The position numbers were made by a program, and so were the translations under genes. A model generated the notes under the pieces. The model was given only the letters and a program-made list of their open reading frames with translations. It was not told the DNA's origin and did no database searches. A stretch of 41,074 nucleotides of DNA from the NCBI GenBank assembly GCA_902529885.1, contig CABZYC010000006.1, positions 1 through 41,074 of the forward strand, written 5' to 3'. Each line of letters begins with the position of its first letter. Position 1 is the first letter of the stretch. The stretch is from an uncultured Candidatus Woesearchaeota archaeon (GTDB lineage Archaea > Nanobdellota > Nanobdellia > Woesearchaeales > GW2011-AR9). This document shows, one piece after another, positions 26,112 to 34,085 of the stretch.

Positions 26112-26900
26112 ATGAAGATTAAGTTTTACCACCAACATAATGTTCGACAATATTTCAAAGGGTATGAAGAGTCTAATGAACCAGAAGTAATAGTGACAGA
26201 CAGGTTCACATCCATTAAATCTTTTCCTAAAACAACTAAGTATATTATACATTGTAGTAGTGGTTATGATAACCTACCATCGATCCCGAACAATGTTAAA
26301 CTTTTTAGAGCGTCCACTGCAAACGTTAAACAAGTTGCAGAATATGTATTGGCAATGTGTTTAAACGTATTACGTAAACTTAACAAGTGCGACGTTGCAT
26401 CATGGAAAAGACCGACCGGTACAACATTGTACAATAAAAAAATTTTAATCATAGGTTATGGTAACATTGGCACAGAAGTTGCACGACTATTCTCAATGTT
26501 CACTCCACACATTAAGGTTTATGACCCATACGTTGAAAGTGAGTATGAAAATGTAACATTAAATAATTTAGAATATGATATTATCACGACCCATATACCT
26601 CTTAACAATAATACAAAAAAGTTTTTGAACAAAGAGTTTTTCAAAAAAATGCCAATTACAACATTATTTGTCAACGCTGCACGTGAAGGCATAGTATCCG
26701 AAAAAGCTATGCGGGATTGGATACAACGCGGTGGTACCGCCGTGATTGACACGTTCAACACTGAACCGTACACCGGAGACCTTCAAAATATGGCAGTGTG
26801 CACACCGCACATGGGTGCCATGACTAAAGAATCGCAAAAAGCAATGATCTTACAACCAAAAAATGATTTCGAACATTATACCAATACTAAAAACGCTTGA
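26112..26900 (+). CDS. D-isomer-specific 2-hydroxyacid dehydrogenase-like protein
   Basis: The fold is that of NAD-dependent D-2-hydroxyacid dehydrogenases, which interconvert 2-oxo and D-2-hydroxy acids. The nucleotide motif ILIIGYGNIGTEVARLF lies at about 111-127. Catalytic-type residues are visible: Arg in NAAREGIVS, Glu in DTFNTEPYTGD and His in CTPHMGAMT. At 262 residues it is about 50 shorter than usual, mainly in the N-terminal substrate domain, so substrate choice cannot be predicted. A TATA-like CTTATAACC at 26085-26092 overlaps the stop of the upstream membrane gene and lies 24 bases before the ATG. Its end overlaps nth by 38 bases. Confidence 0.85.
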   Translation: MKIKFYHQHNVRQYFKGYEESNEPEVIVTDRFTSIKSFPKTTKYIIHCSSGYDNLPSIPNNVKLFRASTANVKQVAEYVLAMCLNVLRKLNKCDVASWKRPTGTTLYNKKILIIGYGNIGTEVARLFSMFTPHIKVYDPYVESEYENVTLNNLEYDIITTHIPLNNNTKKFLNKEFFKKMPITTLFVNAAREGIVSEKAMRDWIQRGGTAVIDTFNTEPYTGDLQNMAVCTPHMGAMTKESQKAMILQPKNDFEHYTNTKNA

Positions 26901-27501
26901 TAAAACAGCAGAACCTACCATGTTGGATGCTTACAAAGATAGGTCTCCTTTCGAACTTTTGGTTATGACCCTACTAAGTGCACGAACCAAAGATGCAACA
27001 GTTATACCCATTGCATTAAAGTTGTATAAAACACATAATAGACCAGAACATTTTGTTAGTATGCAAGATGATATTCTTGCCAAAAAATTGTATGGAATTG
27101 GTTTTCATAATACAAAAGCAAAACATATTATTAAACTCTCTAAAATTTTGATTGATAAGTATAATGGTGAAGTTCCACGTACAATGCACAAGCTTGTAGA
27201 ATTACCAGGCGTTGGCCGTAAGACCGCGAACTGTATTTTATCATACTGTTTTAATATACCAGCCATCGCAGTGGACACACACGTCCACAGAATATGTAAT
27301 AAAGAACGGTTAAACTGGATAAACACAAAAACAGTTAAAGATACTGAACGTGAACTAATGCGGGTTGTCCCAAAAAGGTTGTGGGTAGAAGTTAACAGGC
27401 TTATTGTTGACCATGGACAACGTGTGTGTGCACCAATAAAACCAAAATGTCAACAATGTTCAATCACTGCTTACTGTGCAACATTTGATGACAATCGTTG
27501 A
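26863..27501 (+). CDS. nth: Endonuclease III (DNA glycosylase/AP lyase)
   Basis: Nth removes oxidised pyrimidines and cuts the abasic site. The 212-residue product has SARTKD at 39-44, the helix-hairpin-helix LPGVGRKTANCIL with the catalytic Lys120, Asp138 in AVDTHVHRI, and a standard [4Fe-4S] motif C189-x6-C196-x2-C199-x5-C205. The ATG at 26863 lies 38 bases inside the previous gene; it is kept because the first 20 residues form the usual first helix. This is the second HhH-GPD glycosylase in the window, and unlike the MutY-like one it has canonical Cys spacing. Confidence 0.95.
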   Translation: MISNIIPILKTLDKTAEPTMLDAYKDRSPFELLVMTLLSARTKDATVIPIALKLYKTHNRPEHFVSMQDDILAKKLYGIGFHNTKAKHIIKLSKILIDKYNGEVPRTMHKLVELPGVGRKTANCILSYCFNIPAIAVDTHVHRICNKERLNWINTKTVKDTERELMRVVPKRLWVEVNRLIVDHGQRVCAPIKPKCQQCSITAYCATFDDNR

Positions 27502-28030
27502 TTAGAATTTTTGCTTCTTCAGCATATTCATTAAAATCTTTTGAAAAGGTTTTAAGTGAACTTTTAAAACAAATATCTTCAAACTCTAACGTTTTCTCAA
27601 GAGGTAAACATAAAGAAAAACTGCTCATTACATCTACAAAGTTAACCATAGAATCTTTGGTTTCATGTAACAAATGTAAAGTTGAAGCAATGCCAACATC
27701 CCCATAACATACATCTGAAAAACGGCGAGGAATTTCATTATGGCGAACTTTGTGTAACGTAGCTTTGATAGATTCATTAGCTAACGAACGAACTTGTAAA
27801 TCTAAACTGTGCAATTGATGATGCAAATCGTCAAAATCATGTTGCTGAATTAAACGGTCAACCACAAATCTTGATTCATACGAATTAGCAACTATAAATG
27901 AACCAATCGGACACAAATTTTTTCGAACGTCGCCTTTAGAAGTAATAATACGTTTAGGAAGTTTATCACATAATTGCTTAAAATGACGAGATATCTTTTT
28001 GTTTGCAATAAAGTTTTTTCTGTCCCTCAT
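27464..28030 (-). CDS. Protein of unknown function
   Basis: I do not recognise this 188-residue protein. It starts with a basic segment (MRDRKNFIANKKISRHFKQL), is probably mainly helical, has five Cys without a clear metal pattern and no membrane segment. It runs convergent to nth and overlaps it by 38 bases. That overlap, plus a full-length open frame with its own ATG and AT-rich promoter region, supports a real gene. No function can be proposed. Confidence 0.6.
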   Translation of the reverse strand: MRDRKNFIANKKISRHFKQLCDKLPKRIITSKGDVRKNLCPIGSFIVANSYESRFVVDRLIQQHDFDDLHHQLHSLDLQVRSLANESIKATLHKVRHNEIPRRFSDVCYGDVGIASTLHLLHETKDSMVNFVDVMSSFSLCLPLEKTLEFEDICFKSSLKTFSKDFNEYAEEAKILINDCHQMLHSKQ

Positions 28031-28099
28031 TAATTAAAAGTAATAAAATAAAGGTTTATAATAGTTACTTATTGAAATAACTGATTAATTTTAATAAAA

Positions 28100-28423
28100 T
28101 CATTTTAAGGTTCCAATTAATGTTAATGATTGTGGCCTTAACAAATAGTATACGGTAGATTCTAACCCATCACGAAAATCTTTAGGGAGCAATATACGAT
28201 TATTATTATTAGCCCTCTCAACTACATAAATTTGGTCCATTTCTAATACAGAACGTAAATTGTAAGGGTCCGGATCTTGAAAAATGGTTGGATCAGAAAA
28301 CAAGCCAAATAGACGAAGATTATCATGCTCTTCAATACGACCATACAAAATATCATCTAGATGGTGTTTTAACATAATTCGTCCTTTTTCATCAATCTGG
28401 CGTGTTGGCAAATTTGTGTACAT
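28100..28423 (-). CDS. MraZ/AbrB-like double swapped-hairpin protein
   Basis: The 107-residue product carries two halves that look like SpoVT/AbrB hairpins: RQIDEKGRIMLKHHL at about 8-22 and NNNNRILLPKDFRDGL at about 72-87. The first contains the DxxxR motif that marks MraZ, the DNA-binding regulator of bacterial cell-division genes. The spacing of two hairpins in one chain also fits MraZ, although the chain is shorter than the usual 140-150 residues. A DNA-binding role is inferred. It appears leaderless, with TTTTTAAAAA about 25 bases before its ATG, and is divergent from a protein kinase gene. Confidence 0.6.
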   Translation of the reverse strand: MYTNLPTRQIDEKGRIMLKHHLDDILYGRIEEHDNLRLFGLFSDPTIFQDPDPYNLRSVLEMDQIYVVERANNNNRILLPKDFRDGLESTVYYLLRPQSLTLIGTLK

Positions 28424-28547
28424 ATTAGTCTTTTACCCACTAATTTTTAAAAATATTTGGTGTTAAAATAAAACAAATTATCATATTAGACAGTAAATTA
28501 TATATATGTAACATATGTTGTTTAGTCCTAACTCATTGGTAAACAAA

Positions 28548-29354
28548 ATGAAATTAATTTACAAAACTGACCATAGTACTGTTGAAGGTGATGAAACAAC
28601 TGTAACTAAAACGTTTACACCAACCGCTATGGAACTTGTAAGAGAAGGATTAATGAGATCACCAAAACAAGAAGCCAAATTACAAGAAGAATTAGGTAAA
28701 ACCATCTTGACGCCAACAGTCTATTCTTCAAGTGAAAATTCTTTCACAATGCAACGTTTACCATATTGTATGGCAGGTGAACCTTTAACATTTAACCATC
28801 TTGGAAAACTCACTGAAATTATTCATTCTATTAGAGAACAAGGGTATGCACACACTGACTTAAAACGCCAGAATATTGGGGCAGATGAAAGTCAACAAGA
28901 AATATACTTGTTTGACTGGAACGGTGCTACCAAAATTGGTGAAAGACAAAGTATGCCACAGTTCACACCTGGGTACTCCCCACCTGAATTAGAAGGAAAT
29001 GAAAATGTTCAAGAAACAACAGACATTTACAGCTTTGGAATGATATGCCTACGTACCCTTGGATACAAACGAAGACAGTTTGGTTCCATGCCCAGTTTTA
29101 AGGATTATATCCAATACGGTACAGAAAACTGGTCTAACCGTAAAGCTTATGTTGATAACCTTGAACAATGTTTATTTTTTGATCATAGAAAAAGAATGAA
29201 AAGTATGCATGTGTTCAAAGAACTTTACGAAGTTCTTGATGAAGATCACCTTACAAAGTACAGAGAACAAGCGAAGGTAATGACTCAAAAAGATACATTA
29301 CGCTCACCCAAATCTGAAAGATTTACGTTTATATTTGATCAAACTAATTTTTGA
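28548..29354 (+). CDS. Eukaryotic-like Ser/Thr protein kinase
   Basis: Kinase landmarks are clear: Lys21 in TTVTKTF as the likely ATP lysine, the catalytic loop HTDLKRQN at 102-109 (Asp104, Lys106, Asn109), LFDWNGA at 121-127 in place of DFG, PGYSPPEL as the activation-segment end and TDIYSFGMICL as the conserved helix F region. The Gly-rich loop is weak and the N lobe is short. The DWN variant keeps the metal-binding Asp, so activity is plausible. I use the ATG at 28548; an in-frame ATG at 28515 lies only about 12 bases after a strong TATA box (28498-28507) and would precede the transcript start. Substrates are unknown. It overlaps ppa by 16 bases. Confidence 0.82.
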   Translation: MKLIYKTDHSTVEGDETTVTKTFTPTAMELVREGLMRSPKQEAKLQEELGKTILTPTVYSSSENSFTMQRLPYCMAGEPLTFNHLGKLTEIIHSIREQGYAHTDLKRQNIGADESQQEIYLFDWNGATKIGERQSMPQFTPGYSPPELEGNENVQETTDIYSFGMICLRTLGYKRRQFGSMPSFKDYIQYGTENWSNRKAYVDNLEQCLFFDHRKRMKSMHVFKELYEVLDEDHLTKYREQAKVMTQKDTLRSPKSERFTFIFDQTNF

Positions 29355-29857
29355 TACATCTCTTTACTAAGCTTCAATTCTTCAACTGCCCTTTCACAAC
29401 CATGGATGGCAGGCACATCAACTTTCTTACCACGTAGATCTTTGTAATGTTCCAAGAAATATTTTACTTCTTTCATTAAATATTCTGGTAAATCACTAAG
29501 ATCTTTCACGTGTGCATAATGACGGTCATCGTCAGCAACACAAATCAATTTGTTATCTTGATCACCATCGTCAACCATTTCAATCATTCCAATCGGACGA
29601 ACTTTGACAGTGCACCCCTGCACTAAGGCTTCATTAATTATTACAAAGCCATCTAAAGGGTCTCCATCATCACAATGAGTCTGAGGGAAAAAACCGTAGT
29701 CTAAAGGATAGCCCATTGGCGTACTTATCACACGGTCAAAAGCGAATAACCCTGTTTTTTTATCATACTCATACTTGTTACGAGAACCACGCGGTATTTC
29801 TATTACCAATGTGGGTGTTTCAATCGGACCTAAATCTAAATCTTTTAACAAATTCAT
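29339..29857 (-). CDS. ppa: Family I inorganic pyrophosphatase
   Basis: This soluble, Mg2+-dependent enzyme splits pyrophosphate released by biosynthesis. The 172-residue product has PRGSRNKYEYDKKTG near 22-36, YPLDYGFFPQT near 50-60 and the metal signature DGDPLD with acidic residues 64, 66 and 69, then VRPIGMIEMVDDGDQDNKLICV. Its length is typical of archaeal and bacterial family I enzymes. It is convergent with the kinase gene, overlapping by 16 bases. Confidence 0.97.
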   Translation of the reverse strand: MNLLKDLDLGPIETPTLVIEIPRGSRNKYEYDKKTGLFAFDRVISTPMGYPLDYGFFPQTHCDDGDPLDGFVIINEALVQGCTVKVRPIGMIEMVDDGDQDNKLICVADDDRHYAHVKDLSDLPEYLMKEVKYFLEHYKDLRGKKVDVPAIHGCERAVEELKLSKEMYQKLV

Positions 29858-29889
29858 GAACTAACTAGAAAAAGTGTACTATATTAAGA

Positions 29890-30237
29890 TTACGGACAAA
29901 ATTGAAGTCGGCCTTGTATTAGACTACACTTTTTATGTTTTAAACGTGATAGCAGCTCTTTATCAATGGTACACACAACATAATCTTCATTGTATGTAAC
30001 TAATAAATCATCAACGTAGCCTTCAGACTCAATTATTTTTAGTACACCCTGGCTTACTAACTTTCTAACAATACCACGTGCTGCATGCGCAGCATTCCCT
30101 CCAATATATTCCATCTCGTCTATACTAGCTTCAAGAACATAAATGTCTACACCAGGAAAATCTTCTTGGATACGATGTAAAAAAGAGTTCCTACGGCCTA
30201 TCTCTACAACCAAATTAGTGTCAAGCAGTAGTTTCAT
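29890..30237 (-). CDS. PIN-domain ribonuclease-like protein
   Basis: PIN domains are metal-dependent RNases acting in toxin systems or rRNA and RNA processing. The 115-residue product starts MKLLLDTNLVVEIG, with the first Asp at residue 6, followed by a central ASIDEMEYIGG acidic motif and VCTIDKELLSRL, giving the three classic acidic positions. The architecture resembles the stand-alone Fcf1/UPF0129-like archaeal PIN proteins more than short VapC toxins, and no antitoxin gene is next to it. I use the ATG at 30237; the longer frame starts inside the upstream membrane gene. The two genes still overlap by 17 bases and are probably coupled. Confidence 0.85.
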   Translation of the reverse strand: MKLLLDTNLVVEIGRRNSFLHRIQEDFPGVDIYVLEASIDEMEYIGGNAAHAARGIVRKLVSQGVLKIIESEGYVDDLLVTYNEDYVVCTIDKELLSRLKHKKCSLIQGRLQFCP

Positions 30238-30847
30238 GTAATAATATCCCCCTAAAATATGATCGGCCACATACAACAAAAATGCATACAAGCAAAGTTA
30301 ACCAAAATAAGATGTTGTCTGAACTGTACCAAATCAAAAAAAGTGGTAAAATAGTTAACAAAAAGTATAAACCGTAAGCGTACCAAAAGTCAGATCTTTT
30401 CAAGAAAGACCACGTTCGACGATAGTATAACAAAGCGTGATAAATAGTGTACAATAAAATATATAATAATACAAACCAAGGATTGTATAATACTAAAAAA
30501 AAGCTTACTGCAACCAATAATGTTCCAAAAACGATTGTTGCAACATGTTTCCGTGTTAAAGAGAACCGCGATATTTTACAAGTTGCAAGTTCAGCAACAA
30601 TAAACAAGATCCAAATTACTAATAAATATCCTAGTAGACTATACCCTAAAGACACATAAGCATCTTCAGCCTGACGACTGTATGATAACATCTTAGACAA
30701 TTCCTCATTAGTAGGATTATCACTAATAGAAGGTATATCGCTTAAAACACTTAATTTATCGTTAATTGCCCCACTTATTAAAACGAGTAATATCAATAAA
30801 ATGAGGTATTTCCCAGCATCAACCAAACTACGATAAAATAGACTCAT
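30221..30847 (-). CDS. Membrane protein of unknown function
   Basis: I do not recognise the family. The 208-residue product has about five to six hydrophobic segments: one near the N terminus, a 40-residue soluble loop rich in Ser, Asn and Glu, then a strongly hydrophobic series ending near FWLTLLVCIFVVCGRSYFRG. The start could be the ATG at 30847 or the ATG at 30865, which adds MCVCEN; a TATA-like TATTTAAATA near 30900-30910 allows both. It overlaps the downstream PIN gene by 17 bases, the only contextual hint. Confidence 0.7.
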   Translation of the reverse strand: MSLFYRSLVDAGKYLILLILLVLISGAINDKLSVLSDIPSISDNPTNEELSKMLSYSRQAEDAYVSLGYSLLGYLLVIWILFIVAELATCKISRFSLTRKHVATIVFGTLLVAVSFFLVLYNPWFVLLYILLYTIYHALLYYRRTWSFLKRSDFWYAYGLYFLLTILPLFLIWYSSDNILFWLTLLVCIFVVCGRSYFRGILLHETTA

Positions 30848-30955
30848 ATTCTCGCATACACACATTACTTTAATTGTTTTTCGTTAAATCTAACCAGCAT
30901 ATTTAAATAAATACTTACATAATAAATATATGTTTGAGTTCAAGGAGCATATATT

Positions 30956-31915
30956 ATGGTTAAGGAAGTAAGAAAAGTTATCAGTTTTGGAAAATCTAGT
31001 TTTGTTGTAAGCCTACCAAAAAAATGGGTTACAAGACATAATGTTGAAAAAGGGTCAGTATTATACCTTTCAGAACACGATAATAGCATCATATTAACTA
31101 CACATGAACAGCCAGAAGATGAAGAAAAAAGTATTACTATTGATATCAAAGACTATGATTCATACCAAATTCAACGTCTAATAAATTCTGCTTACATCTC
31201 AAATTATAGAGAAATTAAACTTGTTGGAAAAAATCTGCGAAACATGAGTGAACAAGTATTAGATATTATACATAACTTAATTGCACTTGAAGTCCTTGAG
31301 TTTGATAGTACACAAATTAGTACAAAAGATTTTCTTGACATGAACAAAATTGATATTATAGAAATTGTACGAAAAATGGACATTGTTACACGGAGCATGG
31401 TGAAAGATATGTTATTATGTTTTGAGGATGATCTTTCAAAAAATATTAAATTACGAGACAAAGACGTTAATAGATTATCATACCTTAATTTTAGAGCAAT
31501 ACGCTATGCACTTGAACACCAAAGTGCAGTATTAAAAAAGTATGACCTACGAGCAAAAGATTTACTAAATTTATATTGGACAGCTTACCACCTTGAACAA
31601 ATTGCGGATGAAGCGAAAAGGATTAGTAGGAGCATCATTATCAGTACTAAAGCTAAGGATTATAAAATTGAAATTGAGACTATCCTTGAAAACCTTAAGA
31701 CATATTATCTAAGTGCGTTCAAATATTTAATCTCTAAAGAACGAACGTTAGCCATCAAGCTTAGTACAAAAAAACGTGCAATCAGTGATTCTATCGACGA
31801 TTTATATTTCAAAGTTGAACTTGACGCACATGGATACTATCTATTAGACCGTGCACGAAGAATGTTAGGGTCAATCCATGAATTAAACAGGCTTACGTAC
31901 CAACGCGTAGATTAA
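30956..31915 (+). CDS. AbrB-PhoU phosphate regulatory protein
   Basis: This 319-residue protein combines an N-terminal SpoVT/AbrB DNA-binding hairpin (residues about 1-50, with VISFGKSSFVVSLPKKWVTRHNVEKGS) and helical PhoU-like repeats to the C terminus. Such archaeal fusions are thought to regulate phosphate uptake or related genes. A strong AAGGAG site at 30942-30947 lies eight bases before the ATG, so its transcript has a leader, unlike most neighbours. No Pst phosphate transporter genes are present here. Confidence 0.88.
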   Translation: MVKEVRKVISFGKSSFVVSLPKKWVTRHNVEKGSVLYLSEHDNSIILTTHEQPEDEEKSITIDIKDYDSYQIQRLINSAYISNYREIKLVGKNLRNMSEQVLDIIHNLIALEVLEFDSTQISTKDFLDMNKIDIIEIVRKMDIVTRSMVKDMLLCFEDDLSKNIKLRDKDVNRLSYLNFRAIRYALEHQSAVLKKYDLRAKDLLNLYWTAYHLEQIADEAKRISRSIIISTKAKDYKIEIETILENLKTYYLSAFKYLISKERTLAIKLSTKKRAISDSIDDLYFKVELDAHGYYLLDRARRMLGSIHELNRLTYQRVD

Positions 31916-31946
31916 GTTTAAAAAAAAAGTTATTTAATTACTTTTT

Positions 31947-32975
31947 ATGAAGTTAGAACAGGCAGTCTTACATAATAAAGAGATTGAACCTTACCTTAAA
32001 CTTGAACATAAAATTGAACCGTTTTTCACCACAAAACATTCTTCAATACAAAAAATAGTCTTTCCAGATAATAAAACTTTTTTGATTAAAGAATACCACG
32101 ATGTTGAGCATGGATCAGATATTTATAGACTTCAAAGGCACCCAGACATTTTGTCAAGGCACGAAGAACGTATGCTCAAATTAATGCAAAATACAGTTGG
32201 ACATAAAGGACCTTGTGTACCAACACTTTATGCAACCCTTCCATACTCAGAAAAACCTAAGATTATTATGGAATATATTGATGGGAAAGACGATATTCAA
32301 TTACTAAATGAAGGTGCAAGCCAAGATTTCATAATTAAAAGGTTAAAAGAACTAATCAGTTTTGAACAACAAATGTATGATATCATGAAAAAAAGTTTGA
32401 GAGGAAACGCAATGAATGTTAGGTCTAGGCTTACACGTGACATACAACAGGTTAGAAAAGAACTAGGTTCTAATAGCTCATTCCAACCAAAATTGGCTTC
32501 TTTACATTGGAATTATACACCACAACATGGAGACATTAGGTTACAACATCATATTGAAAATGAAAAAAGAGCCGTCTGGATAGATTTTGAACAAGCCGGC
32601 CGGTACCCCCAAGGGTACAGTATTGTAACATATACATCAGCGAATAAAGGACTATCACGTCTACCTTACGAAACTTTTAATGAAGTAATTAACCAGTATG
32701 CCACAGGAATAAACAAAAAGCATGTTAGATCGGGCGTTTATTCCTTAATAGCACCACAAGAATTGGCATTATGCGCGTCCACATTACATTATCCTAAAGA
32801 AGTTCAACAACTCTATCTGCAAGGACAAACTGTAAAAGAAATGTTGAATGAGCGTATAAGTTATGCTCACGACATGCTTGAAAAAAGTTTATCCCAAGGA
32901 AATTTAACGCGGTACCACCGCCTGTTTCAGGGTTCAATGATGAAAATAGTTGAAGATTTACGTAAAAATTTATAA
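31947..32975 (+). CDS. Kinase-fold phosphotransferase-like protein (APH/choline kinase type)
   Basis: The 342-residue product has the layout of aminoglycoside/choline phosphotransferases. A β3-like Lys lies in TFLIKEY (Lys48), a hinge segment in IIMEYIDG (107-113), the catalytic HGD at 194-196 and a metal-binding Asp in WIDFEQAG (213). The Asn expected five residues after the catalytic Asp is His201, so metal binding may be altered. Whether it phosphorylates a small molecule, a protein or nothing is open. TTTAAAAAA about 26 bases before the ATG suggests a leaderless transcript. It lies just upstream of tRNA-Leu, whose TATA box overlaps its stop codon. Confidence 0.72.
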   Translation: MKLEQAVLHNKEIEPYLKLEHKIEPFFTTKHSSIQKIVFPDNKTFLIKEYHDVEHGSDIYRLQRHPDILSRHEERMLKLMQNTVGHKGPCVPTLYATLPYSEKPKIIMEYIDGKDDIQLLNEGASQDFIIKRLKELISFEQQMYDIMKKSLRGNAMNVRSRLTRDIQQVRKELGSNSSFQPKLASLHWNYTPQHGDIRLQHHIENEKRAVWIDFEQAGRYPQGYSIVTYTSANKGLSRLPYETFNEVINQYATGINKKHVRSGVYSLIAPQELALCASTLHYPKEVQQLYLQGQTVKEMLNERISYAHDMLEKSLSQGNLTRYHRLFQGSMMKIVEDLRKNL

Positions 32976-32977
32976 AC
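32969..32977 (+). promoter_or_regulatory. TATA box of tRNA-Leu
   Basis: TTTATAAAC overlaps the stop codon of the upstream kinase-like gene and is centred about 34 bases before the mature 5' end of tRNA-Leu, leaving room for a short 5' leader trimmed by RNase P. Confidence 0.5.
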
Positions 32978-33006
32978 AGAAGACCGACTACACGAAGATA
33001 TCCCAT

Positions 33007-33092
33007 GTGGGGGTAGCAAAGTCTGGTCAAATGCGCAGGACTTAAGATCCTGTCTCTTAGTGAGTTCGAGGGTTCGAATCCCTCCCCCCACA
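33007..33092 (+). tRNA. tRNA-Leu (UAA)
   Basis: The 86-base sequence folds as a class II tRNA. The acceptor arms are GTGGGGG and CCCCCAC, the anticodon stem is CAGGA/TCCTG with loop CTTAAGA (anticodon UAA at 33043-33045), there is a long variable arm typical of tRNA-Leu, and the T arm is GAGGG-TTCGAAT-CCCTC. The discriminator is A. CCA is not encoded. No intron is present. Confidence 0.96.
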
Positions 33093-34085
33093 TAGTCCTT
33101 CTACAATCTTCTCACTAATATTTGTTTGATACAATTCTTGTATCCCGCCATATTGTACGTTCCCGTTAACTTCTAGTAAAACACTTAATGGACCACCACC
33201 ATAGCGTTCTGGTAACCATAACACGCCTGGTGTATCACGGTACAGTTCTGGGTCAGTACGAATAAAATCGTTACCCATCACCCGTAAGTTAAGACCTAAC
33301 CGTAATAAGTCGCTGGCAATATATTCAGAGGGTGTAACCTCCGTTTTCACTGCGCGACCTTGCATTAACGAGTTTTTTGACACAGCAATATTGTTTATTG
33401 GACCCTCTGCCCTACGCGACATGCCCAGAGCATACTCGTCCGCGCATAACACCCGGATACTTTCAGATTCTAAGTAGTCAGTACTCCGTTCATGTTCACT
33501 GACAACATAAGGTTGCCCGATCAATTTATGGTTACGTTGTATACCAGATAAAACAGAACATAGTTCTGTCTCAGACACTTTTTCATGTTTCATATCTTCC
33601 TCACCGTCAACACCGCACAGATCTATACGGTACCCATCATCTTTTTGTACGCGGATAATACCTTTACCTTTACCACCAAACCGGTCTTTCAAAATAACGC
33701 CGCCCGGTACCTCTGCTGACCAATAATTAACAAAGTCCATTATGTTTTCAGGACCTACTTCGTACGTGCGAACGTGTGCTACTTGAAGTTCCCTGAACAC
33801 TTTCGGTGACACCCCTTTATCTCTCACACATAATAAACTGTCACTATCATTAATAGTACCCATACGTCTTTCTAATGCTTGTATATGACTGCGCACTTCT
33901 GTAAAACTACATTTCTTGAGGTACCCATAAAACTTGTTTCGAATAAACAAAGGGCCGTCACGTTGTACCGGTCGTTCCATATTAACAATATCTGCAGTGT
34001 ACCCATACCGTTCAAACGATTGTTGTAGTTCATGTTCTAACGAATTGCTTCGTTTACTATTACTTCCCCAAATATTAACATGCAT
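33057..34085 (-). CDS. ATP-grasp ligase-like protein
   Basis: ATP-grasp enzymes join a carboxylate to an amine through an acyl phosphate. The 342-residue product has VILKDRFGGKGKGIIRV at about 144-160 (ATP lysine and Gly-rich loop), and a C-terminal metal-binding segment LLEVNGNVQYGG near 307-318, where Glu and Asn occupy the expected sites. The overall arrangement is like RimK/D-Ala-D-Ala ligase-type enzymes. Its ATG overlaps the stop of the epimerase-like gene as TAATG, so the two are translationally coupled. The last 12 codons run antisense into tRNA-Leu, giving a tail GGRDSNPRTH. Substrates are unknown. Confidence 0.8.
   Translation of the reverse strand: MHVNIWGSNSKRSNSLEHELQQSFERYGYTADIVNMERPVQRDGPLFIRNKFYGYLKKCSFTEVRSHIQALERRMGTINDSDSLLCVRDKGVSPKVFRELQVAHVRTYEVGPENIMDFVNYWSAEVPGGVILKDRFGGKGKGIIRVQKDDGYRIDLCGVDGEEDMKHEKVSETELCSVLSGIQRNHKLIGQPYVVSEHERSTDYLESESIRVLCADEYALGMSRRAEGPINNIAVSKNSLMQGRAVKTEVTPSEYIASDLLRLGLNLRVMGNDFIRTDPELYRDTPGVLWLPERYGGGPLSVLLEVNGNVQYGGIQELYQTNISEKIVEGLCGGRDSNPRTH

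Noticed and set aside
29890-30847. Classical VapBC toxin-antitoxin pair
   Set aside because: The PIN gene is joined to a membrane protein, not to a small DNA-binding antitoxin, and the PIN type looks like the RNA-processing class.
32794-33093. Minus-strand frame across tRNA-Leu and the end of the kinase-like gene
   Set aside because: It is the antisense of a tRNA (giving the FEPSNSLRDRIL type of false peptide) and of a coding gene.
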